Assembly (NCBI RefSeq): GCF_003020125.1
Contig: NZ_PYFW01000001.1
Location: 806,001 to 870,000, forward strand
DNA: 64,000 nt
Direction of reading: 5' to 3'
Source: Bradyrhizobium sp. MOS003
GTDB lineage: Bacteria; Pseudomonadota; Alphaproteobacteria; Rhizobiales; Xanthobacteraceae
Both the position numbers and the translations under genes were made by a program. The notes beneath the pieces were generated by a model, which did no database searches, was not told the DNA's origin, and saw only the letters and a list, made by a program, of their open reading frames with translations. Below are positions 36,169-44,050 of this stretch, piece after piece (within the stretch, counting starts at the first letter, position 1; each line of letters begins with the position of its first letter).

Positions 36169-36546
36169 TCAGGGGCAGGAGTGACGCAGACCATCGTTGC
36201 CCAGATAGGTCCCTGAGCCCGGATCGTAGGACCGAAAGCGCTGCGCGCAGTAGGAGGCGGCGTTGGATTGCGCCTGGCTGTTGGCGATCGCGCCGCCGAT
36301 GATGGCGCCGGCCGCGAGGCCGCCGAGTACGGCTGCACCGGTGCCACCGTGGCCGTGACGGTGCCCGTAATAGCCATGTCCGTGTCGAGGCCCGTGTCCA
36401 TAGCCATGCCGGTACTGCACCTGCTGCACGCCTTGGTCGGGGCCGGGATTCGCGATTGGCAAGGGCGCCGCGAACACGGGTGAAACAGCCGTCGAGAGCA
36501 TCGCTCCGGCGGCCGCAAGGGCGACGAACGTTCTGCGCATTGTCAT
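36169..36546 (-). CDS. BA14K family exported protein
   Basis: A 125-residue protein of the BA14K group (lectin-like immunoreactive protein of Brucella; widespread in Hyphomicrobiales). The start MTMRRTF at 36546 has GGAG 6 nt upstream. Signal peptide ends near PVFAAP; then a His/Gly/Tyr-rich region (YRHGYGHGPRHGHGYYGHR), a glycine-rich hydrophobic helix (GAAVLGGLAAGAIIGGAIA) and the family C-terminus YCAQRFRSYDPGSGTYLG...CP. The His-rich part may bind metal. Confidence 0.9.
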   Translation of the reverse strand: MTMRRTFVALAAAGAMLSTAVSPVFAAPLPIANPGPDQGVQQVQYRHGYGHGPRHGHGYYGHRHGHGGTGAAVLGGLAAGAIIGGAIANSQAQSNAASYCAQRFRSYDPGSGTYLGNDGLRHSCP

Positions 36547-36718
36547 GTCGGGCTCCATGTTGTCGAGGATGAAGGAGCAACGGCCGCTCGCCCGCTCCGT
36601 TCCCTTTGATGCCCGGCGAGCGTCACGGCGTCGCAGAAAATGAAATGTTGGTAAGGATAGCCGCAGGGCAGAACCAAGGCCTGCGCGTTGCGGGATGCCG
36701 CGCGAGCACGCCCCGTTC

Positions 36719-36979
36719 CTATCTGTCCTCGTCACGCCGGCGGAAGGGGTCGGCGACATCATCGTGACCGCTGCGGCTGCTGAAGAACATCAGCGCCATC
36801 AGCCCGCAGCCGATGAGAAGGGAGAAGAAAGCTCCGAGGCCAAGCGCGATCCAACCGTGCTTGCCCATTTCGACGCCGCTGCTGGCTCCCCAGACCGAGA
36901 ATCCCCAAACGCCCGTCAGGAGTAACATGGCTCCGAGAGCGACCAACAGGGCGATCTGGCCGGCACTGATGTTTTTCAT
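36719..36979 (-). CDS. Small two-helix membrane protein
   Basis: An 86-residue protein with two hydrophobic helices (IALLVALGAMLLLTGVWGF and WIALGLGAFFSLLIGCGLM) and a charged C-terminus (DDVADPFRRRDEDR). The ATG at 36979 is preferred; the in-frame sequence upstream has no protein-like character. Similar small proteins are common in Bradyrhizobium, but no function is known. Confidence 0.7.
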   Translation of the reverse strand: MKNISAGQIALLVALGAMLLLTGVWGFSVWGASSGVEMGKHGWIALGLGAFFSLLIGCGLMALMFFSSRSGHDDVADPFRRRDEDR

Positions 36980-37240
36980 GGTGATTTCCGTTGTCGTGCC
37001 AAACGAGGGTCCATTGCGGACGTCAAGCGGTGTTCTTGCGACGCCGCCGCTCCGCGCCGTGCTCGTTCGAGTTCGCTCTGCCGGAGCATGCCTGACGAAG
37101 CTCGGAAGCAATTTGCGCGGCAACAACTTCAACCACGGATGTCCGTGGAACTCTTGCGAGATCGCCGGCGCGCCAGCGGCCCGCCATCCGGCGGCGTGCC
37201 GCTTTCGCACGAGCGTTATGCTCCGTCGCATCTGCCTTCC

Positions 37241-37654
37241 TCATTCGGAGACGGCGAGAACGGTCAGGCTTCTGACGCGTTGGTCGGGCGTTTCGAACGC
37301 GATCCGCTGTCCCACCGACAGGCCGATCAAAGCCGCACCAACGGGAGTCAGGATCGAGACGCGGTTGAGCTCGATGTTGGCCTCGTGAGGATAGACCAGC
37401 ACGATCTCGCGGCTCGCGCCCGTCTCGTCATCGCGATAAGTCAATTTGGAGCCCATCCTGACTACACCGCGCAAATCGTTCTCTGCGGCGAGTGTCGCGC
37501 GTTCCAGTTCGCTCGCCAGAAACTGGGCGACACGCGGGAAGAGCTCCATGGTCGAATTCGCCAGCGAGTTTAGGCGCCGCGATTCGTCTGCCGCGATCCT
37601 GATCGGCGGCAACGCCGGCTGCTCTATTCGAATCTCGGCTTCGAGGTTGCGCAT
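37241..37654 (-). CDS. Rnk/GreA-C-terminal-like protein, copy 1
   Basis: A 137-residue protein of the nucleoside diphosphate kinase regulator (Rnk) group: a short N-terminal helical part and a GreA/GreB C-terminal-like FKBP fold (GSKLTYRDDETGASREIVLVYP, SILTPVGAALIGLSVGQ). Rnk-type proteins bind RNA polymerase but lack the Gre coiled coil. The second copy lies 12 bp upstream on the same strand. Confidence 0.87.
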   Translation of the reverse strand: MRNLEAEIRIEQPALPPIRIAADESRRLNSLANSTMELFPRVAQFLASELERATLAAENDLRGVVRMGSKLTYRDDETGASREIVLVYPHEANIELNRVSILTPVGAALIGLSVGQRIAFETPDQRVRSLTVLAVSE

Positions 37655-37666
37655 TTTTGGTATCTC

Positions 37667-38128
37667 CTAGGCTGCAGCTGGTCCGGGATCGTCATCGAGC
37701 GGCCTGCGCCGATGAGCGCGGAAGAGAGGGACGACGTTCGGGCTCGATGGGGTGACGTTCTGAACTCTGATGACGTTCAGACAGCCGGCGACGAAGTATG
37801 GCATCTGGTCGCCGACCTGCAGCCCGATCAAAGCCGCTCCCAAAGGCGTCAGGACCGAAATGCGGGCGGGATCCGACCAACACTCCTCAGGCCAGACCAG
37901 TTGCACGGTGCGGCGCGGAGCGCCCCAATCTGTACAATAGGTGACCCATGATCCGACGGTCACCCGCGAACGGACATCGTCCCGCTCGTCGGGCACGATG
38001 GCGGCGCGGTTGATCTCACCGAGGAGGAAGATGCCGTCCAGATCGCCTTTCTGGGCAGCGTTACGGGCAATCTGTTCGAGTCGCGGATAATCCGATGCGG
38101 TGAGCGCGATTTTTGGAAGAGGCAGCAC
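37667..38128 (-). CDS. Rnk/GreA-C-terminal-like protein, copy 2, GTG start
   Basis: A 153-residue paralogue of the next gene: LPLPKIALTASDYPRLEQIA, then GSWVTYCTDWGAPRRTVQLV and SVLTPLGAALIGLQVGDQ. No ATG fits; GTG at 38126-38128 with AGGAG 6-7 nt upstream is the best start. It has a C-terminal extension ending in a basic/acidic stretch (RRRPLDDDPG). The two copies form a tandem pair. Confidence 0.82.
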   Translation of the reverse strand: MLPLPKIALTASDYPRLEQIARNAAQKGDLDGIFLLGEINRAAIVPDERDDVRSRVTVGSWVTYCTDWGAPRRTVQLVWPEECWSDPARISVLTPLGAALIGLQVGDQMPYFVAGCLNVIRVQNVTPSSPNVVPLFRAHRRRPLDDDPGPAAA

Positions 38129-38583
38129 GGCACACTCCTTCTGCTTCAATACAACCTCTCGGGTGGAGGTCACGAAAGCTGGAAAAGAGCCCGGACGACG
38201 CGAACGCCGTCCGGCTAACCGCCTGCTTGCAGGCGGCCGGCGTGAAGACCAAAGCGCGCGGTGCGCGCATCTATGTCGACGACATATGCCATGACACACT
38301 AAGTATAGTGATTCATTTCGCTGGAGCCATTGCGGCGTAACCGCACAGCCGCGGGCGGCTGACCGCTTGCGACAATCCTTGACTTGGCCGCGATGCGAAC
38401 CTGGGATTTCACGACTCGGCTGCCGGAACCCGCGTCGGTTGATGGCCGCGCCGCCACGGGATCTCCCATCATTGATCTGAAACAATGATGATCCCGACCA
38501 CCAATGCTAGAAGGATTCGCAAGTCGCGACTCACGGCTCCGGCCGGTCGCGACAATCGCAACGCGCTGGAATCCGAGGGCTGA
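38129..38583. other. 455-bp intergenic region
   Basis: No gene is supported. It holds a short stem-loop CCGCCTG-CTTG-CAGGCGG (38219-38236) and an inverted repeat CACTA-AGTA-TAGTG (38297-38310). A 75-codon open frame on the plus strand (38113-38340) overlaps the Rnk gene start and has no recognisable features. Confidence 0.5.
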
Positions 38584-39249
38584 ATGGGACGACTGCTGAA
38601 TATCGTGACGCCGCTGCATACGGCGACCAAGCGCGACTACATGGGGCGCATGAACGACGACAAGATCGGCTGCTCGCTGAAGGCGCGAGAATACGAGGCC
38701 GATTATTGGGATGGCGACCGCCGCTTCGGCTATGGCGGTTACCGCTTCATCGAGGGGCGCTGGGCGCCGGTCGCCAAGGCGCTGATCGAGACCTATGGCC
38801 TGAAGGACGGCTCCAGCGTGCTCGACGTCGGCTGCGGCAAGGGTTTCCTGCTGTACGAGATTCAGAAGATCCTGCCGGGCCTGAAGGTCACGGGCTTCGA
38901 TATCTCCAAGCACGGCCTCGCCAATTCGCATGAGCAGGTGCGGCCCTATCTCTTCAACTACCGCGCCCAGGACATCTACCCCTATGGCGACAAGAGCTTC
39001 GACCTCGTGATCTCGCTCGGCACCCTGCACAATCTCCGGCTCTACGAGCTCGAGGCGGCGCTCAAGGAGATCGAGCGGGTCGGCAAGAACAAATACGTCA
39101 TGGTCGAGGGCTACCGGACCGTCGCCGAATTGCACAACCTCGAATGCTGGGCGCTGACTGCGGAATCCATCCTGCACACGTCGGAATGGATCTGGCTCTA
39201 CGGCAAGCTCGGCTACACCGGCGATTACGAATTCATCTATTTCGAGTGA
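38584..39249 (+). CDS. Class I SAM-dependent methyltransferase, surface-glycan type
   Basis: A 221-residue methyltransferase. SAM-binding motif I is VLDVGCGKGFLLYE (about 79-92), motif II FDISKHG, motif III FDLVISLGTLHNL. The conserved opening LNIVTPLHTATKRDYMGRM and ending YTGDYEFIYFE belong to a group found in lipopolysaccharide and capsule gene clusters (recollection of the family, not a search). Thirteen bp separate it from the dehydrogenase gene. Confidence 0.88.
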   Translation: MGRLLNIVTPLHTATKRDYMGRMNDDKIGCSLKAREYEADYWDGDRRFGYGGYRFIEGRWAPVAKALIETYGLKDGSSVLDVGCGKGFLLYEIQKILPGLKVTGFDISKHGLANSHEQVRPYLFNYRAQDIYPYGDKSFDLVISLGTLHNLRLYELEAALKEIERVGKNKYVMVEGYRTVAELHNLECWALTAESILHTSEWIWLYGKLGYTGDYEFIYFE

Positions 39250-39262
39250 TCGGGCGCGCCTC

Positions 39263-40306
39263 ATGGACATCAAGACTGCCAAGGCGGCCATTCTCGTCGA
39301 ATCGGGCAAGCCGCTGATCGTCGACGAGTTCACCTTGCCGGATACGCTCGAGCATGGCCAGGTGCTCGCGCACGTGCACACCTCCAGCATCTGCGGCGCG
39401 CAGATCAACGAGATCGACGCCGTCAAAGGCGTCGACAAGTTCCTGCCCCACCTTCTCGGGCACGAAGCGCTGGCCACGATCGTGGAAACCGGCCCCGGCG
39501 TCGTCTCCTGCAAGCAGGGCGACACCGTCGTCATGCATTGGCGGCCGGGCAAGGGCATCCAGTCCAATACGCCGGCCTATTCCTGGCGCGGCAAGCGCCT
39601 CAATGCCGGTTGGGTCACCACCTTCAATGAGTATGCCGTGGTCTCGGAGAACCGTGTCACGCCCGTTCCCGCCACGATCGACCGCACCAGCGCGCCGTTG
39701 CTCGGCTGCGCGGTGACGACCGCGCTCGGCGTCGTCAACAACGACGCGCAGATCGCCATCGGCGAAGCCGTCGTCGTGTTCGGCGTCGGTGGCGTCGGAT
39801 TGAACATCGTGCAATTCGCCGCGATGGTCGGCGCCTGGCCCGTCATTGCGATCGACCGCCTCGACAACAAGCTGGCGATGGCGAAGGATTTCGGCGCCAC
39901 CCACACCATCAACTCCGAAGCGGTCAAGGATGTGGCCGCGGAGGTTCGCGCCATCACCGGTGTTGACGGACCCGACAAGGTCGTCGAGACCACCGGCGTC
40001 AAGAATCTGATCGAGCTCGCCTACGAGATCACCGCAAAGAAGGGCCGCTGCATCCTCGTCGGCGTTCCCCGCGAAAAGGCCGAGATCTACACGCTGCCGC
40101 TCCATTTCGAGAAGGTGCTGAAGGGCTCGGAAGGCGGCCAATGCCAGCCGGCGCGCGACATTCCGCGCCTCGTGCGCCTGAGCGATGCCGGCAAGGTGAG
40201 CTACCGCGGAATCGTGACTCACGAGTTCGCGCTCGACAACGTCAACGACGCGCTCGACCTGATGCGCAGCGGCACCTCGGGGCGAATCCTGCTGAACATC
40301 AGCTAG
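39263..40306 (+). CDS. Zinc-dependent alcohol dehydrogenase family protein lacking the structural zinc site
   Basis: A 347-residue MDR-superfamily enzyme. Catalytic zinc ligands Cys44, His67/Glu68 and Cys149 are present and the Rossmann motif is GVGGVG (174-179). The structural zinc loop, normally four Cys, reads RPGKGIQSNTPAYSW with none. It is coexpressed with the methyltransferase. A role in making or modifying a nucleotide-linked sugar is plausible from the neighbouring polysaccharide genes but unproved. Confidence 0.87.
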   Translation: MDIKTAKAAILVESGKPLIVDEFTLPDTLEHGQVLAHVHTSSICGAQINEIDAVKGVDKFLPHLLGHEALATIVETGPGVVSCKQGDTVVMHWRPGKGIQSNTPAYSWRGKRLNAGWVTTFNEYAVVSENRVTPVPATIDRTSAPLLGCAVTTALGVVNNDAQIAIGEAVVVFGVGGVGLNIVQFAAMVGAWPVIAIDRLDNKLAMAKDFGATHTINSEAVKDVAAEVRAITGVDGPDKVVETTGVKNLIELAYEITAKKGRCILVGVPREKAEIYTLPLHFEKVLKGSEGGQCQPARDIPRLVRLSDAGKVSYRGIVTHEFALDNVNDALDLMRSGTSGRILLNIS

Positions 40307-40318
40307 GCCGGAGCGAAG

Positions 40319-40339
40319 GCGCCGACGACACGTCGGCGC
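40319..40339 (+). terminator. Hairpin after the dehydrogenase gene
   Basis: GCGCCGAC-GACAC-GTCGGCGC, 8-bp perfect stem, 12 bp after the stop codon. No T run follows, so termination efficiency is uncertain. Confidence 0.5.
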
Positions 40340-40537
40340 TGGCGCTGCAGTAGCCAGGCTGTGATTGCAGTCGATGTTGTGATCGCGGACCGGATGCAGC
40401 GCTATCCGGGCTACAAATGCGAGCCTCTGGAAATGGCTTACTGATCGGCCCGCTCGGCACCACCGAGGCCGTCGCCGGTCGTCGCGAGACCGAGCCCGGC
40501 ACGCAGGCCATCCAAGCCGTTATTTTCCGCCTGAACG

Positions 40538-40553
40538 GGCCTATTCATAGGCC
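40538..40553. promoter_or_regulatory. Palindrome upstream of the polysaccharide operon
   Basis: GGCCTAT-TC-ATAGGCC, perfect 7-bp arms, about 100 bp before the first gene. It could be a regulator-binding site; no regulator gene is adjacent. Confidence 0.35.
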
Positions 40554-40653
40554 TTCCGGTTTCGCGTCCCTCCCGTAACCGCCGGTTAACCATGGATATT
40601 TACGGTGTAGCAAGCCTCTGAGCCGGGGCAGTCAGTTGATTTCGAGTCCAACC

Positions 40654-42825
40654 ATGGCGTTCGGTCGAAGCGCATCTCCGCGAAGCATCGCCCCGACGGA
40701 GCCAGCGGCTTCGTGGGAAGCGCCGCGGGCTACGCGCACGAATCCCGAGGGCGCCGCGCCGGCGCTGATCAAGGGATCGCTGACCGTCTCCGGAGCACTC
40801 GCCTTCCTGCGGGAGAACGGCCGGCGGATTCTGACGTTGTCGCTGGCGTTGTTCGCCCTCGGCATCATCGTCCTGATGGTTCTGCCGGTCCGGTACGCCG
40901 CAACGGCCCTGGTCGTGCTCGATCCCCGGGAGCTGCGTGTCACCACGGAGCAGGACGTCTTGCCGGGCATCGGCCAGGACGCCGCGGCGCTTCAGAGCCA
41001 GATCGAGATCGCCAAATCGGACGGCTTTCTCCGTCCCCTGATCGAGCAGCTCAAGATCGCCGATGACGACGACATCGCCGGCGGTCATACCGACATGACG
41101 CGCCTGCTCGAGAAGTTCCGCAGCCGCCTCGAGATCACGCGGCGCGGGCTCACTTACGTCATCGCGATTTCCTTTACCTCGAACCGCCCCGAGCAGGCCG
41201 CTTACTACGCCAACGCCATCGCCGCGGCGTTCGTCGCCAGCCAGGGCCGTGTCCGTACCGAGGCCACGGACGAGGCCGCCGACTGGCTCAAGGACCGGCT
41301 GAAGGCGTTGAACGAGCGCCTGCGCGCATCGGAAGACGCCGTCGCCGCCTTCAGGCTCGAGCACAAGATCCTCAATGCCGGCAAGGATTCGACCACCCAG
41401 CAATTGCGGGTGACCGATATCAATCAGCAGGTCTCCGCCGCCCGTCTTCGCACCGAGGAAGCCAAGGCGCGTTACGAGCAGGTGCAACGCGATCTCAAGG
41501 CCAATGTCGAAGGTCCCGTGAAGCAGGACCTTTTGAGCATGCTGCGCGCGCAACGCTCGACCCTGAATGACCAGATCGCGCAGAAGAAGGCGGTGTACGG
41601 TGAGCGCCATCCCGACCTCGCGATCTCCTACAGCCAGCTGGCCGATATCAACCGGCAGATCGAGGTCGAGCGGAAGAAGAACATCGACACTGCCAAGTCC
41701 GAATACGAAGCTCAGCGGGAACAGCAGAACGCGCTGGAGAAGCAGCTCAAGGCGGTCGAAACGCAGATGCTGGTCGACGGCCAGGCGCTGGTGAAGCTGC
41801 AGGAGCTGCAGCGCGACGCCGATGCCAACAAGAACATCTACGAGCAGTTCCTGTCGCGGTTCAAGACGACCAACGAGCAGCGTCAGCTGCAGAGTTCCCA
41901 GAGCAAGATCGCTTCGCCCGCCATTCCGCCGTTGCGCTCGACCCGTCCGCCGCTCGCTCTGCTGCTGGCGGCGCTGGCGATCGGCTCGTTGCTGACATCG
42001 ACCGCTGCCGTCGCGGTGATGACGAGCATGTCCGGCGGGCCCGCGCCTGCCGAGGCTGCCGTGCACGCGGCTGAGGACCGGCAGGTCCAGCCTCGAGTCC
42101 CGCAACAGGTCCTGCCTCAAGTCCAACCTCCGGCCGCCGCCGGGCCCCGGCCCGAAGCGATGCCGCGGCTTCCTGTCTGGGCCCGCATTCCCGATCTGAC
42201 GTCTGCGTCCGGGACCGCGACCAGCACCGTCTGGCAACGACCGATCGCCACTCCGGCCGAGCTTGATCTCGGTCCATATCTGCGGCCGCTGCTCGAGCGG
42301 ATCGATCGCGTGCCGGTGCGCGGTTGCAAGGTCGCTCTCGTGCTGTCGGTCGGCAAGAGCGCCGGCGGCAACACCGTTGCGCGTTCGCTTAATCGCGCCG
42401 CCGTGAGCAGGGGCATGATGAGCGTGCTGATCCGGTTGCAGGAGGAATTCGCAGGACACCAGCCGCCGGTGACCGAATGGAACGACGGCTCGACCACGGC
42501 GGGACTTCAGTCGATCGACGAGCTTCTCAGCGCCGGCCGAAAGGCCGATGCGAGGCCCGAGGACGATATTCGCTCGGAGTTCGACCTGATCATCGTCCAT
42601 GCCGGCAATCTCGCCTTGCAGCCCGACGCCATCGCGCTGGCCGCGCATGCTGACCTGATCGTCCTTGTTGCGCGCGCCGGCGAGCTCGGGTCGGCGGCGA
42701 TGCGCCGGGTGACCGCGGCGCTGTCGCAGTATGAGACCGTGCCGATGGGGCTCGTCGTCAACCACGCGCCTGCGGGCTCGACGGCGCCTTACCCCGAGGG
42801 CGGCGCATTGGGCCTTGCGGTTTGA
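40654..42825 (+). CDS. Wzz/GumC-type polysaccharide co-polymerase with degenerate BY-kinase domain
   Basis: A 723-residue inner membrane protein controlling exopolysaccharide chain length and export. Wzz domain near residues 35-120 with helix TLSLALFALGIIVLMVLPV, long coiled coils (about 205-415), second helix (about 430-455), a Pro/Gln/Ala linker and a C-terminal BY-kinase-like domain from about 540. That domain's P-loop reads VGKSAGGNT, with Asn where Lys should be, the Walker B end is FDLIIVHAG instead of ...D, and there is no C-terminal Tyr cluster. So it probably lacks kinase activity. The ATG at 40654 is used; a TTG at 40636 is an alternative. Confidence 0.9.
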   Translation: MAFGRSASPRSIAPTEPAASWEAPRATRTNPEGAAPALIKGSLTVSGALAFLRENGRRILTLSLALFALGIIVLMVLPVRYAATALVVLDPRELRVTTEQDVLPGIGQDAAALQSQIEIAKSDGFLRPLIEQLKIADDDDIAGGHTDMTRLLEKFRSRLEITRRGLTYVIAISFTSNRPEQAAYYANAIAAAFVASQGRVRTEATDEAADWLKDRLKALNERLRASEDAVAAFRLEHKILNAGKDSTTQQLRVTDINQQVSAARLRTEEAKARYEQVQRDLKANVEGPVKQDLLSMLRAQRSTLNDQIAQKKAVYGERHPDLAISYSQLADINRQIEVERKKNIDTAKSEYEAQREQQNALEKQLKAVETQMLVDGQALVKLQELQRDADANKNIYEQFLSRFKTTNEQRQLQSSQSKIASPAIPPLRSTRPPLALLLAALAIGSLLTSTAAVAVMTSMSGGPAPAEAAVHAAEDRQVQPRVPQQVLPQVQPPAAAGPRPEAMPRLPVWARIPDLTSASGTATSTVWQRPIATPAELDLGPYLRPLLERIDRVPVRGCKVALVLSVGKSAGGNTVARSLNRAAVSRGMMSVLIRLQEEFAGHQPPVTEWNDGSTTAGLQSIDELLSAGRKADARPEDDIRSEFDLIIVHAGNLALQPDAIALAAHADLIVLVARAGELGSAAMRRVTAALSQYETVPMGLVVNHAPAGSTAPYPEGGALGLAV

Positions 42826-42827
42826 CG

Positions 42828-43967
42828 ATGGCAGCTTCGCAGCGTCGTCGGCTGATTGCTGCGATGCTTCTGTCGATCTCGTTCGGTCCGCCGGCCTTCG
42901 CCGACACTTGCGTACCCGTTCCGCAGACGGTCGCGCCCGCGAGGCTTGCCGCACTGTCCCGCGGCTTCAATGCGGACGGCTGGATCAACGGCGAGGTGCC
43001 AAGCCGCGAATTGCTGCAGCAGTTGCGCCGCGCTGGAATGAGTCACGTCCGGCTGCCGGTGCCGGCCGAGCGTGTGATGCCGCGTTTCGCGTCGAAGGTC
43101 CAACGTGACGAGACGCTGGCCGTGCTCGACAAGGCGCTGAAGCAGCTCACCGCGCTCGGCTATGCCATCTCCGTCGATCTTCATCCCGGCGAGCGCTTCA
43201 ACCGGCTGCACAAGGAAGATCCGGACGCGGCGCTGCACGAGATGCAGGAGGCCTGGAGCGGGCTGGCAGGACTCATGCGCGCCTATCCGGCCGATCGAAT
43301 CTTCGCCGAGCTGCTCAACGAGCCCGATATCGACGCCGACACATGGCAAAGGCAGGCCGGGACGCTCGCCGGCTTCGCGCGCAAATTGCTTCCCGCCAAC
43401 ACCCTCATCGTCGGTCCGGTCAACTGGCAGCGCGCGGACTCGCTGCCGCGGTTTCGTCCGTTGGACGATCCCGACGTCGTCTATGCCATCCACTTCTATG
43501 ATCCCATGGTGTTCACCCATCAGGGCCATTGGGATGCGCAGGATCCGCTGCACGACATCATGGACCTGCCTTTTCCGATCGACGCCGGCGATCCCAAGGT
43601 CCGCGCAATCCGCCAGGATTTGCAGGCGAGGGGCGCGACCAAGGCGCTCGGCATGCTCGATACTGCGATTGCCTCCGCCCGGGACAAACCGGGCGCCGAT
43701 CGCTGGCTCGCGCCCGCGCTCGAATGGCAGCGGCAGTTCGCGCGGCCGATCATCGTCAACGAATTCGGCGTGCTGAAAGCCGGCGCGCCCAGACAAAGCC
43801 GGCTGCGCTGGCTGGCGGAGGTGACCGCTTACGCGCGCGACCATTGCTGGGGCTGGACGCATTGGGAGCTGGCGCAGGGCTTTGGCCTCGTCGACCGCAG
43901 CACCGGCAGGCCCGATCCCGACGTGATGCGAGCGCTGCTCGGCGCGGCGCGGCCCGTCCGGCGCTGA
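42828..43967 (+). CDS. Exported glycoside hydrolase family 5 (cellulase-like)
   Basis: A 379-residue secreted hydrolase. Signal peptide LIAAMLLSISFGPPAFA, then the (beta/alpha)8 barrel with acid/base Glu165 in LLNEPD, nucleophile Glu312 in IVNEFGV, HFYDP, and the aromatic WGWTHWE near the end. The ATG is 2 bp after the co-polymerase stop. In exopolysaccharide loci such enzymes trim the nascent glucan or free stuck polymer. Substrate likely a beta-glucan or mannan, not determined. Confidence 0.92.
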   Translation: MAASQRRRLIAAMLLSISFGPPAFADTCVPVPQTVAPARLAALSRGFNADGWINGEVPSRELLQQLRRAGMSHVRLPVPAERVMPRFASKVQRDETLAVLDKALKQLTALGYAISVDLHPGERFNRLHKEDPDAALHEMQEAWSGLAGLMRAYPADRIFAELLNEPDIDADTWQRQAGTLAGFARKLLPANTLIVGPVNWQRADSLPRFRPLDDPDVVYAIHFYDPMVFTHQGHWDAQDPLHDIMDLPFPIDAGDPKVRAIRQDLQARGATKALGMLDTAIASARDKPGADRWLAPALEWQRQFARPIIVNEFGVLKAGAPRQSRLRWLAEVTAYARDHCWGWTHWELAQGFGLVDRSTGRPDPDVMRALLGAARPVRR

Positions 43968-44050
43968 CATCGCGCCGGTTCGCTATCGTTAACGCATCCT
44001 TACGCATCGCCCCGCTATCGTGCTCGCCGCGCGATGCCAAAGGACGATCG

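Larger units (their letters stand above)
40307..40653. other. 347-bp intergenic region before the polysaccharide operon
   Basis: No gene is seen. It contains the hairpin at 40319-40339 ending the dehydrogenase transcript, a 16-bp palindrome at 40538-40553, and an AT-richer segment CGGTTAACCATGGATATTTA (about 40582) just before the operon, where a promoter could lie. Confidence 0.5.

Noticed and set aside
36980..37231. N-terminal extension of the small two-helix membrane protein
   Set aside because: Extension is Arg/Ala/Pro rich without motif and has no supporting start; the ATG at 36979 gives a compact membrane protein.
38113..38340. 75-codon plus-strand frame in the gap before the methyltransferase gene
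   Set aside because: It overlaps the start of the second Rnk gene, has no ribosome binding site at a good position and no recognisable features.
40600..42954. 784-codon minus-strand open frame
   Set aside because: Antisense to the co-polymerase gene; composition is Arg/Asp/Gln rich without any recognisable motif.
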